Position numbers and translations under genes: made by a program
Source of the DNA: Mucilaginibacter sp. UR6-11
GTDB lineage: Bacteria; Bacteroidota; Bacteroidia; Sphingobacteriales; Sphingobacteriaceae
DNA: 64,000 nucleotides
Reading direction: 5' to 3'
Assembly: GCF_020880695.1 (NCBI RefSeq)
Contig: NZ_JAJIWO010000001.1
Span: 806,001-870,000, forward strand
Notes under the pieces: generated by a model
What the model was told of the DNA's origin: nothing
Databases searched by the model: none
The model's input: only the letters and a program-made list of their open reading frames with translations
Shown here: positions 49,307-57,357 of the stretch, piece after piece
Numbering within the stretch: the stretch's first letter is position 1
How the letters are laid out: each line of letters begins with the position of its first letter

Positions 49307-50272
49307 TTAACGGGTCAGGCGCTCGCAAACCGCCGCTATCGTTTGGCTAACCGGCTTAAATTCAATACCTGTGGCTGCCTTTATTTTGCTATTATCAAAA
49401 TCGCGAATCTGGGTTGCTGATCTGGCGGCTATCTTATCCAGTGCAGGGGGCCTGCCGGTAATGAAGCCCAATAAAGCGGCGCCACGCCAGGCTATTTCCA
49501 TCATCCAGGGCTTGGCCAGGGTTGCCGGCGGTTTTATATGAAAGCCCCGGGCAATTTCTGCAGTAAGTTGCTGATAGTTCCTATTTTCGGCACTTATGAT
49601 GTAGCGTTCTTCGGTAAGGTTACTTTCCATCAGGGCTATCATACATTTGGCAACATCTTCCACATCAACAAATCCGGCGCTGCCTTCGGTATAAAATTTC
49701 AGTCCATTGCGTACTGTTTCAAAAAGCTGTCCGCTGCCTAAAGTGCCTGCGTTTGGCCCGATAATTAATGAAGGATTAACGATCACCGCATCCAATCCCT
49801 CGGCAATGCCGCGCCATACTTCCATTTCGCTCTCCAGTTTTGAAATAGCATAGCCGTCATTCTCAGTAGTTATTTCCAGGTGATGATTTTCGGTGATCAG
49901 CTCTCCGGGCTTGGCCTGCCCTATTGCAGCTATCGAGCTTACGTGCACCAGCCTGATCCCCTGGTCGAGGCACAGGTTGACTACATTAGCCGTACCGGTA
50001 ACGTTAGCGCGGATCATAGGCGCTTTGTCGGCCTGTTTTAAAGATACCCAGGCGGCACAATGATAAACCCGGTTAACACCTTCCAATGCTTCTTCCAAAG
50101 CAAAAACATCCAGTATATCCGCATTCACCCATTCAATTTGGGTATAAGGCAGTAACAATGCCGGGATAACGGACGAAGCCCTTTTAGTACAACGTATAGC
50201 CTCGCCCCGCTCGGCTAACTGCTTCGCTAACTCCGACCCTAAAAAACCTGTGGCACCCGTTATTAATATCAT
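49307..50272 (-). CDS. NAD(P)-dependent epimerase/dehydratase (extended SDR)
   Basis: The likely start at 50272 gives a 321-residue protein beginning MILITGATGFLGSELAKQLAERG, the extended-SDR nucleotide motif. The longer frame (to 50323) only adds residues from intergenic repeats. The catalytic Tyr-Lys is in NDGYAISKLESE and the Ser in VHVSSIAAIG. It resembles dihydroflavonol-reductase-like SDRs. The substrate is unknown. It lies divergently from the arginase-like gene, with phased repeats between them. Confidence 0.85.
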   Translation of the reverse strand: MILITGATGFLGSELAKQLAERGEAIRCTKRASSVIPALLLPYTQIEWVNADILDVFALEEALEGVNRVYHCAAWVSLKQADKAPMIRANVTGTANVVNLCLDQGIRLVHVSSIAAIGQAKPGELITENHHLEITTENDGYAISKLESEMEVWRGIAEGLDAVIVNPSLIIGPNAGTLGSGQLFETVRNGLKFYTEGSAGFVDVEDVAKCMIALMESNLTEERYIISAENRNYQQLTAEIARGFHIKPPATLAKPWMMEIAWRGAALLGFITGRPPALDKIAARSATQIRDFDNSKIKAATGIEFKPVSQTIAAVCERLTR

Positions 50273-50282
50273 GTTGTGATTG

Positions 50283-50411
50283 TGCAAATGTGGTGATAGA
50301 TGTGCGGATATGCAAATGTACAAATGTGCAGATGTTTATATTTTTATATATCTGCCATCAATCGCCAAACCTAAAAAATCCGCATATTTGCATAGCTACA
50401 CATTTGCACCT
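50283..50411. repeat. Phased TGCAAATGTG-type repeats between divergent genes
   Basis: The left part repeats GCAAATGTGGTG, GATGTGCGGATATGC, AAATGTACAAATGTGCAGATG. The right part near 50380-50410 has GCATATTTGCATAGC and CACATTTGCACC, the complements. A long RNA or DNA stem around the region is possible. The repeats fill most of the upstream gap of both genes. Confidence 0.55.
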
Positions 50412-50418
50412 TAACAAC

Positions 50419-51600
50419 ATGTCCTTATCTGATTTCTTTACGCCGATCGATCTGAATGCCATAGCTCCTAAAAACGGATATTATACCAGTCATTTGGGTA
50501 GTAAGATCAGTTATTACGCCGACAGTTTTCCTGACCTGGACCAACCTGCAGATATCGCCATTATAGGCGTGCAGGAGGACAGGAATGCAACAGGCAACCC
50601 CGGCTGCGCGCTGGCACCCAATTATGTGCGCGAAAAGCTTTACCTGTTAAATGAAGGCGCGTACCTCACCAAAATTGTCGACCTTGGCAATATCCGCCAG
50701 GGCGAAACCGTGACAGATACTTATTTCGCAGTTAAAACCGTAGTTGCTGAACTGTTAAAAAAAGATATTATCCCCGTAATAATTGGCGGCGGGCAGGATC
50801 TTACCTATGCACAGTACCTGGGTTATGAAACCCTGGAGCAAAAAGTTGACCTGGTGGTGGTCGACTCGCATTTTGACCTGGAAGATGATGAGTTTACCGA
50901 ATCCATAGAAACCACGTCAACATCTTACCTAAGCAAAATATTTTTGCACGAGCCCAACTACCTGTTTAACTACAGCAACCTGGGCTACCAAACCTTTTTT
51001 GCCAGCCAGGATAGCCTGCGGGTAATGGAAAAGCTTTATTTTGATGTACACCGCCTGGGCGCTTTAAGCGGCAATATTGCAGTTGCCGAGCCTACCATCC
51101 GCAATGCCAACATGATAAGCTTTGACGTCAGCGCCATCCGCTCGGCTGACGCGGCTGCCAATACCAACGCTACACCCAACGGCTTTTACGGCGAAGAGGC
51201 CTGCCAGCTGTGCCGCTATGCCGGATTTAACGATAAACTAACCTCAATAGGTTTTTATGAGTTTAACCCTGCTTACGATAGCAACGGGCAAACGGCAATG
51301 CTGCTGTCGCAAATGATCTGGTACTTTATTGACGGGGTTTATAACCGTAAAAAAGATTTCCCGCTTAGCCCTAAATCGCAATATCTTATTTATAAAACCA
51401 GCCTGCGGCATGATGACCATGAGCTGGTGTTTGTGAAAAGCAAAAAATCAGACCGGTGGTGGATGCAGGTACCCTACCCTACGGGCGGCTCAAAAAACGA
51501 ACGCTTCCACCTGGTTCCGTGCAGGTATGAGGACTATCAAACCGCTACCAGCGGCGAAATGCCTGATCTTTGGTGGCGCACTTATCAAAAATTAACTTAA
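50419..51600 (+). CDS. Arginase/formimidoylglutamase-fold hydrolase
   Basis: The ATG at 50419 gives a 393-residue protein; a longer frame (50290) reads through phased repeats. Metal-binding boxes of the ureohydrolase fold are present in modified form: VIIGGGQD (123-127) where arginases have GGxHS, VVDSHFDLE (149-153), and SFDVSAIRSADA. A 'formimidoylglutamase' label is usual in Bacteroidota for such proteins. The Asp/Gln change in the first box suggests a different metal site or substrate. No his genes are adjacent. Confidence 0.75.
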   Translation: MSLSDFFTPIDLNAIAPKNGYYTSHLGSKISYYADSFPDLDQPADIAIIGVQEDRNATGNPGCALAPNYVREKLYLLNEGAYLTKIVDLGNIRQGETVTDTYFAVKTVVAELLKKDIIPVIIGGGQDLTYAQYLGYETLEQKVDLVVVDSHFDLEDDEFTESIETTSTSYLSKIFLHEPNYLFNYSNLGYQTFFASQDSLRVMEKLYFDVHRLGALSGNIAVAEPTIRNANMISFDVSAIRSADAAANTNATPNGFYGEEACQLCRYAGFNDKLTSIGFYEFNPAYDSNGQTAMLLSQMIWYFIDGVYNRKKDFPLSPKSQYLIYKTSLRHDDHELVFVKSKKSDRWWMQVPYPTGGSKNERFHLVPCRYEDYQTATSGEMPDLWWRTYQKLT

Positions 51601-51658
51601 CCCATATATAATTGTAACAGGTAATATCCGTTATAAGTCCTGTATCTTTAAAAAATCA

Positions 51659-52807
51659 ATGAAGAAATTACTTTTAATTATAACCGCATTATTGCCCGCG
51701 CTTGCACTTGCACAGGCACCCGCAAATAATTTTACCATAAACGGCAAAGTAGGCAACGTGTCCTCGCCGGCCTGGGCCTATTTATTTTACCAGGTAGGCG
51801 CAAACAAGGTGGTCGACTCGGCCATCATCGCAAACGGCAATTTTATTATTACCGGTTACATTCCAAGCCCCTCAAATTCGCTGCTGGTTATAGATCACCA
51901 GGGAACAGGGATCAGCAAATTAGGCAACACGCCGGATATGTTAAATTTTTTCCTGGATAAAGGAACCACTAACGTTGCTACCGATAAAGACTCTGTTAAA
52001 ACCGCGGCAATTACCGGCTCTGTTATAAATGATGAGGACAAGTACCTTACCCAGCAGTTAAAACCAGTTAATGACGAGGCCAAAATACTAAACAGCCAAA
52101 GGACAGCCGCATCGGCCGACCAGCAGAACTCGCCCCGGTTTCAACAGGATATGCAGGCCCGGTTTAAGGTTTTGCAGGACAGGCAGCGTGCTATTTTTAC
52201 AACTTTCGCTTCAACGCACCCGCGCAGTTATTTAAGTTTAATTATTATTAATCAGCTAACTAAGCAAGGCGCTACTCCTGCAGAAGTTGAGACGTTATAT
52301 AATAGCCTTGACCAATCTGTAAAAGACCTGGAGATAGGCAAGATCATCAAAAAAACCATCGACGAATCAAAAACTACAGCGGTAGGCAGCATGGCTCCTG
52401 ATTTTACACAACCCGATGTTAACGGCAACCCGATTAAATTATCCTCTTTCAGAGGGAAATATGTATTGATTGATTTTTGGGCGTCATGGTGCGGCCCTTG
52501 CCGCCAGGAAAACCCCAATGTGGTAAAAGCCTACAATAAATACAAAACCAAAAACTTTACCGTACTGGGTGTATCATTAGACAGGCCGGGCGACCAGTCA
52601 AGCTGGCAGGAAGCGATCAAACACGACGGCCTGACCTGGACTCAGGTATCTGATTTGAAATTTTGGAGAAACGAAGCTGCCGAACTTTATTCGATCCACT
52701 CCATACCTGCCAACTTCCTGCTTGACCCTGATGGCAAGATCATTGCCAAAGACCTGCGTGGCCCCGAGCTTGAAAATAAGCTGGAAGAATTATTAGGGAA
52801 GGGATAA
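51659..52807 (+). CDS. TlpA-like thiol-disulfide oxidoreductase
   Basis: This 382-residue exported protein has a signal ending near residue 19 (ALALAQ). A DUF4369-like N-domain (about 24-130) and a helical middle come next. The thioredoxin fold has WASWCGPCR (Cys 278 and 281) and cis-Pro in SIPANF. The redox pair is intact, unlike the gene at 62373. It is a single gene, followed by nadE on the other strand. Confidence 0.86.
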   Translation: MKKLLLIITALLPALALAQAPANNFTINGKVGNVSSPAWAYLFYQVGANKVVDSAIIANGNFIITGYIPSPSNSLLVIDHQGTGISKLGNTPDMLNFFLDKGTTNVATDKDSVKTAAITGSVINDEDKYLTQQLKPVNDEAKILNSQRTAASADQQNSPRFQQDMQARFKVLQDRQRAIFTTFASTHPRSYLSLIIINQLTKQGATPAEVETLYNSLDQSVKDLEIGKIIKKTIDESKTTAVGSMAPDFTQPDVNGNPIKLSSFRGKYVLIDFWASWCGPCRQENPNVVKAYNKYKTKNFTVLGVSLDRPGDQSSWQEAIKHDGLTWTQVSDLKFWRNEAAELYSIHSIPANFLLDPDGKIIAKDLRGPELENKLEELLGKG

Positions 52808-52884
52808 ACGCTTTTAATAAGCTTATCACCGTTGCCCGTATATTCACAGACAACGGTGGTGCAAAAGATTTAGAACAGGGGCGG

Positions 52885-54537
52885 TTACTGCAAATACTTC
52901 CCAACGATAGGCATCCGCCTGCCCATGCCAAAGGCCTTGGGCGATACCCTTAATATTGGTGGTGTTTGATAGCGTTTATGCTCGGCAAGGTTAATTAACC
53001 TTATAGCGCGGTGCACCGTAGCTTCGTCGTAACCCATTTTGATGATCTCGTTGGCAGAGCAGCGATGTTCAATATATTGAGCTAATATTTTATCCAGGAT
53101 ATCATATTCGGGCAACGAGTCTGAATCTTTTTGCCCCGGCCTTAACTCGGCCGATGGCGGTTTAATAATCGAATTTTCAGGTATGATCTCACGCCCGCGG
53201 TTAATATATCCCGCCAGCTCAAAAACCTGTGTTTTGTAAACATCCCCAATAACAGATATACCGCCGCACATATCGCCATACAAAGTACCATAACCCACGG
53301 CAGCCTCGCTTTTGTTGGATGTATTTAACAGGATATAACCAAACTTATTACACATAGCCATCAGCAAAACTGCGCGGCTGCGCGATTGGATATTTTCTTC
53401 GGCGATGTTAAAGGGCAGGTCCTTAAACTGCGGGTGCAGGGCGGCTTCAAATGCTTCGGTAATGTTTTTTATGGCGATGGTTTCGCTCATGCAGCCTAAA
53501 TTAGTTACCAGGTCCACCGCATCTTTTATGGAGTGGTCGCTTGAAAATTTCGACGGCAATAACACCGCCATCACATTTTCAGGGCCCAATGCCTCGGCCG
53601 CCAGCGCGCATACTACGGCCGAGTCTATCCCACCGGATAAACCCAGTATAGCACGGCTAAAGCCCGATTTATGGAAATAATCGCGGATCCCTAAAATTAG
53701 TGCATCGTGAATCTGCGCAATATCACTGACCCTTGCCGCTTTTACGGTCGACGGATGATCAAAAGACACGCCGTTATGATCATCTAAAGTATAATAGGTT
53801 AAGCTTTCTTCAAAATAAGGCAGTTCATCAACCAGCGTACCGGCGCTATCAAACACCAATGATCCGCCATCAAATATTAACTCGGTTTGCGCGCCGACAT
53901 GGTTAACGTAAAACAGCGGCAGGTTATAACGCGCGGCATTATCTTTTAAAATAGCGATCCTTTCCTCGTCATGATTATAAGCAAAAGGCGATGCGGCAAT
54001 GTTGATCATCAGGTCAGGGTTTTGCTTAATCAGCGTATCCATCGGGCGGGTTATATACAGCGGGTTTTCAATGGTGTTCCATAAATCCTCGCAAATGGTC
54101 AGGGCTATGCGCTTGCCTTTAAACTCAATACAATTAAACCGGGTTGACGGTTCAAAGTAGCGATACTCGTCAAATATATCATAGTTAGGCAGCAGCGCCT
54201 TGTTTACAATGGCCTTAACCTTGCCGTTCTCTATAAAATAGGCCGAGTTGTTTAAATCCTTACCCTCAAGGTTATGATTAGGGATAGGCAAGCCAATTAT
54301 GCACGCAATATCTGTGCACTCGGCAGCGATTTTTTGGGCGGCCACTTCGCATTGGTTTATAAACTCGCTAAACTCTAAAAAGTCGCGTGCGGGGTAGCCG
54401 CAAACGCATAATTCGGCAAATACCACTAAATCAGCCCCATTTTGCCGGGCTTTTTGTATATGCTGGATGATATGGGCGGTGTTCGACTCAAAATTACCAA
54501 CGTGATAGTTAAGCTGGGCTAATGCTATTTTCATCAA
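52885..54537 (-). CDS. nadE: Glutamine-dependent NAD+ synthetase
   Basis: This 550-residue enzyme makes NAD from deamido-NAD. The N-terminal nitrilase-like glutaminase (about 1-260) has the triad Glu in FAELCVCGYP, Lys in NKALLPNY and Cys in LTICEDLW. The C-terminal synthetase domain has LGLSGGIDSAVVCALA, the PP-loop, and SRSRAVLLMA. Length is in the usual range. It diverges from gldB, an arrangement I recall in several Bacteroidota. Confidence 0.95.
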   Translation of the reverse strand: MMKIALAQLNYHVGNFESNTAHIIQHIQKARQNGADLVVFAELCVCGYPARDFLEFSEFINQCEVAAQKIAAECTDIACIIGLPIPNHNLEGKDLNNSAYFIENGKVKAIVNKALLPNYDIFDEYRYFEPSTRFNCIEFKGKRIALTICEDLWNTIENPLYITRPMDTLIKQNPDLMINIAASPFAYNHDEERIAILKDNAARYNLPLFYVNHVGAQTELIFDGGSLVFDSAGTLVDELPYFEESLTYYTLDDHNGVSFDHPSTVKAARVSDIAQIHDALILGIRDYFHKSGFSRAILGLSGGIDSAVVCALAAEALGPENVMAVLLPSKFSSDHSIKDAVDLVTNLGCMSETIAIKNITEAFEAALHPQFKDLPFNIAEENIQSRSRAVLLMAMCNKFGYILLNTSNKSEAAVGYGTLYGDMCGGISVIGDVYKTQVFELAGYINRGREIIPENSIIKPPSAELRPGQKDSDSLPEYDILDKILAQYIEHRCSANEIIKMGYDEATVHRAIRLINLAEHKRYQTPPILRVSPKAFGMGRRMPIVGKYLQ

Positions 54538-54674
54538 TATAAGTTATCAATATAAATTATTTTTAACGGTAATGAAGTCATCAGGGTTGCTGCATTGTAT
54601 AGTTAAATGGCAGCGCATGATGGTTTCATTACGATATTACAAGTACTGGCTGCACCTAAATGCAAATAATAAAT

Positions 54675-54682
54675 TAATTTTG
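54675..54682 (+). promoter_or_regulatory. -7 promoter element of gldB
   Basis: TAATTTTG matches TAnnTTTG, 14 bases before the gldB ATG. Confidence 0.5.
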
Positions 54683-54696
54683 TTGAAAGTATAAAA

Positions 54697-55737
54697 ATGA
54701 TACCAACCTTGTATAAGTTCAAACAAATTTATTTAATTTTTATTATGGGCCTGCTGCTTGCCGCCTGTGGCCGCAGTAAAAAAATTGATGTCAGCAATAT
54801 ACCCATTGATGTTAAAATAGAGCGCTTTGACCACGATTTTGACGGCCTGCGGACAAAACCCATGGAGCAACAGGCCATGCTGTTGTTGAAAAAATACGGC
54901 AATTTTTACCGCGACTATACCGAGCAGATCCTGCAGGCCGGCAGCATTAATGATACGGGTTATTTTAGCGTACTGAGGCCCGTTTTTAAGGGCCGCCCCT
55001 ACCTTGATGTTAAACACGACGTTGATTCGGTATATCCCGGTAAACTGGAAAAACAGGAGGCCGAACTGACAGATGCTTTCCGGAGGATCAAATATTACTA
55101 TCCGCAAAAGCGGATGCCAAAGGTATACGCTTACTTTTCGGGCTTTAAAGCGCAGACCGCCGTGGGCGACGGCTATTTTGGTATTGGGCTCGACTTGTTT
55201 TTAGGCGCCAATTCAAGGTTCTATCCGGCGCTGATAGAGGTGTTTCCGCACTACATATCCAGGCGGTTTACGCCCGACAATATTACCCCCCGTGTTATTG
55301 AAGGGATAGCCCGCGAAGATATGTTTCCGGAAAGTGATAATGATAAAACATTATTATCAAAAATGGTGTATAATGGAAAGATACTTTATTTTATGGACCA
55401 GATTTTACCAGACACTCCCGACTCAACCAAAATTGGTTATACCACCCAGCAGCTGGCATGGTGCACGGATTTTAAATCAACCATTTGGGCTTATCTGCTT
55501 GAGCAGAATTTATTGTATGAAACCGATTATCAAAAAATACAGACGTACATCAGCGAAGCGCCGTTTACGCCCCAGCTGGGCAGCCGCAACGAATCGGCGC
55601 CGAAAGTAGGCGTATGGACCGGCTGGCAGATAGTGAAAGAATATATGGAGCGCCACCCGGAAGTAACCCTGCAGCAGTTAATGGCGAACAACGATGCGCA
55701 GAAAATACTGAATGATGCCAAATACCGGCCCAAATAA
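54697..55737 (+). CDS. gldB: Gliding motility lipoprotein GldB
   Basis: This 346-residue lipoprotein has lipobox LLLAACGR (Cys near 25). The GldB pattern includes KIERFDHDF, PVFKGRPYLDVKHDVDSVYP, IGLDLFLGANSRFYP and QILPDTPDSTKIGYT. GldB is needed for gliding in Flavobacterium and is related to a peptidase-like fold without proven activity. Many non-gliding Bacteroidota keep it. gldC, its neighbour in Flavobacterium as I recall, is not present here. A terminator follows 17 bases after the stop. Confidence 0.88.
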   Translation: MIPTLYKFKQIYLIFIMGLLLAACGRSKKIDVSNIPIDVKIERFDHDFDGLRTKPMEQQAMLLLKKYGNFYRDYTEQILQAGSINDTGYFSVLRPVFKGRPYLDVKHDVDSVYPGKLEKQEAELTDAFRRIKYYYPQKRMPKVYAYFSGFKAQTAVGDGYFGIGLDLFLGANSRFYPALIEVFPHYISRRFTPDNITPRVIEGIAREDMFPESDNDKTLLSKMVYNGKILYFMDQILPDTPDSTKIGYTTQQLAWCTDFKSTIWAYLLEQNLLYETDYQKIQTYISEAPFTPQLGSRNESAPKVGVWTGWQIVKEYMERHPEVTLQQLMANNDAQKILNDAKYRPK

Positions 55738-55754
55738 ACCGGGCCAATCAGCAT

Positions 55755-55791
55755 AAAAAAAGCGTCCCGAAAATTTCGGGACGCTTTTTTT
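55755..55791. terminator. Bidirectional terminator between gldB and a small membrane gene
   Basis: AGCGTCCCGAAA (55761-55772) pairs with TTTCGGGACGCT (55774-55785). Runs of A and T on the outer sides extend the stem and give T-tails on both strands. Confidence 0.9.
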
Positions 55792-55811
55792 ATTTATACA
55801 GCAATATAAAA

Positions 55812-56000
55812 TTACTTAATGATGCTAAATATCGCTTTAAGCCCTACACCGGCACCAATGGCCAAAATAACATTAGCTACTGCAGAAGCGTGCCTAAAAT
55901 CCGCGAAGCGTAAATAAACGCCTACCAACCCTATAACTATAGCAATTACCAATAAGATGTAATTACGTTCTGAGTTTGCTTCTTCCATTGAATTGTTCAT
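55812..56000 (-). CDS. Small two-helix membrane protein
   Basis: The 62-residue protein has two membrane helices, NYILLVIAIVIGLVGVYLRF (about 13-32) and a second around VANVILAIGAGVGLKAIF (about 42-59), with an acidic N-terminus. It shares the bidirectional terminator with gldB. A -7 element lies upstream. No family recognised; small proteins of this layout are common in the phylum. Confidence 0.68.
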   Translation of the reverse strand: MNNSMEEANSERNYILLVIAIVIGLVGVYLRFADFRHASAVANVILAIGAGVGLKAIFSIIK

Positions 56001-56022
56001 AGTGCTTATTTTTTTATCGCTA

Positions 56023-56030
56023 CAAAAATA
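56023..56030 (-). promoter_or_regulatory. -7 promoter element of the small membrane gene
   Basis: The minus strand reads TATTTTTG, a full TAnnTTTG match, 22 bases before the ATG. Confidence 0.55.
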
Positions 56031-56160
56031 GAAATGTTTACCGAAAAAGGAATAGGGTTTTTAATATTTTAAATATTAGTGTTTGATAAGGGCTAATATT
56101 TAGCCTGTAGGCTTATGGTCACCAAACTTTATGGCATCCTTATCACCAACTGCTGTTACA

Positions 56161-56192
56161 AAAAGCCCTGCCGGCTTTTACACCAACAGGGC
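56161..56192 (-). terminator. Terminator of the beta-propeller gene
   Basis: On the minus strand GCCCTG and CAGGGC (56165-56170 and 56187-56192) form a stem, followed by TTTTTG. The loop is 16 bases and includes GCCGG. Confidence 0.6.
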
Positions 56193-56220
56193 ACAATTTA
56201 AATTAACAGGGGTATTAAAC

Positions 56221-57219
56221 TTATTTTATATTACCAAAATGCACCTGCTCCGTTATGGCATTAGCATCGTCAAGCAACTGTATGATAGTTGACGGGCCGA
56301 GATTTAACGGTGCTGACCATGACCGCAGCGCCCAGACCACTTTTTTATCAGGCGTAACTGCTATGGCCTGTACCTGCAAATTACCGGGGTCAGGCTTGCT
56401 GTCCCACTGGTTAAACCAGTTATTAATTAATGTATTGCCGTTAGCCAGGCGCGTAGCAATTTGTGGCTCGGGGAATTTATAGCCGGGCATATCGCTCATC
56501 ATGTATTCCCATACCATTTCGCCTTTGCGGTTAACCTCGCGGGCGAAAGATGTTTTATGCCCTTCATGCCCGCAGGCCAGGATATTACCATTCTTTAACG
56601 GCTCAACAGACCAAACGCCCGGCATGTCAATTGATAATAACTGGTTGCCGTTAATATCATACTCGCGAATTTTACCCAGGTCCATATGTGCCACCAGGAT
56701 GTTACCATCTTGAGTTAGCCGCGCGTGGCGAAACTGTCCGTGGGTGCCGGTGCCTTTAGTTTGCAGGGTAAATTGCTTTTCAATTGTATTGGTTTTGATG
56801 TTCATCACAAAAAGCCTGGCGGTGTCGCCATTTTGGATGAACACAACGTGGTCGGTCCCTATTGGTTGAGCGGTATGCGTTTCGTGATTTTTTGGAGTGT
56901 CATAGTTCCACAACACTTTTTTGTTTTTGTCGATGAGCGTTATACCAAACTGGTGTGCAAAAAGCACGTTCCCATTTTTCATTAAAACAGCATCGCTTAT
57001 CTCGCCCCTGCCCAAAGTGTCAATGTACGACCAGGTGATCTTTCCATTCCTGACGATGTACATCTTACGGTCCTTGGCCTCACCGGCGTAAAAGAAATCA
57101 AATTCGGATGCGCCTTTACCGGGTAGTATGGCAGGTGCCGCTGGTTTGTCGGCTGCCTGTTGCGCACCAGCCTTAACAGCAGGCACAGCCAGCAACAATA
57201 ACACAAGCAGCTTGAACAT
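56221..57219 (-). CDS. Secreted beta-propeller (PQQ-like) protein
   Basis: The ATG at 57219 gives about 332 residues starting with the signal peptide MFKLLVLLLLAVPAVKAGAQ; a longer frame reaches 57324. Repeated blades follow the pattern GNVLFAHQFG, NILVAHMDLGKIREYDINGN, NGNILACGHEGHKTSF and ANGNTLINNW, as in PQQ-like or arylsulfotransferase-like propellers. It may bind a cofactor or a ligand, but no catalytic residues are evident. It is upstream of a VWA protein on the same strand in genome order but transcribed after it. Confidence 0.75.
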   Translation of the reverse strand: MFKLLVLLLLAVPAVKAGAQQAADKPAAPAILPGKGASEFDFFYAGEAKDRKMYIVRNGKITWSYIDTLGRGEISDAVLMKNGNVLFAHQFGITLIDKNKKVLWNYDTPKNHETHTAQPIGTDHVVFIQNGDTARLFVMNIKTNTIEKQFTLQTKGTGTHGQFRHARLTQDGNILVAHMDLGKIREYDINGNQLLSIDMPGVWSVEPLKNGNILACGHEGHKTSFAREVNRKGEMVWEYMMSDMPGYKFPEPQIATRLANGNTLINNWFNQWDSKPDPGNLQVQAIAVTPDKKVVWALRSWSAPLNLGPSTIIQLLDDANAITEQVHFGNIK

Positions 57220-57357
57220 TGGCAAAATGCCCCAACGCTGATTTAAGACCCCGGACATGAATAGTTTTAATTGGTATTTAAAATTACCCCTATCCATTTG
57301 AAAATTAAAATTAAAACTATGCAATCGATGCCGTAAACCAAAGGCGCTGTTAAAGGT

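Noticed and set aside
50290..50418. Upstream extension of the arginase-like gene
   Set aside because: The extra residues are encoded by phased repeats, and the family begins at the later ATG.
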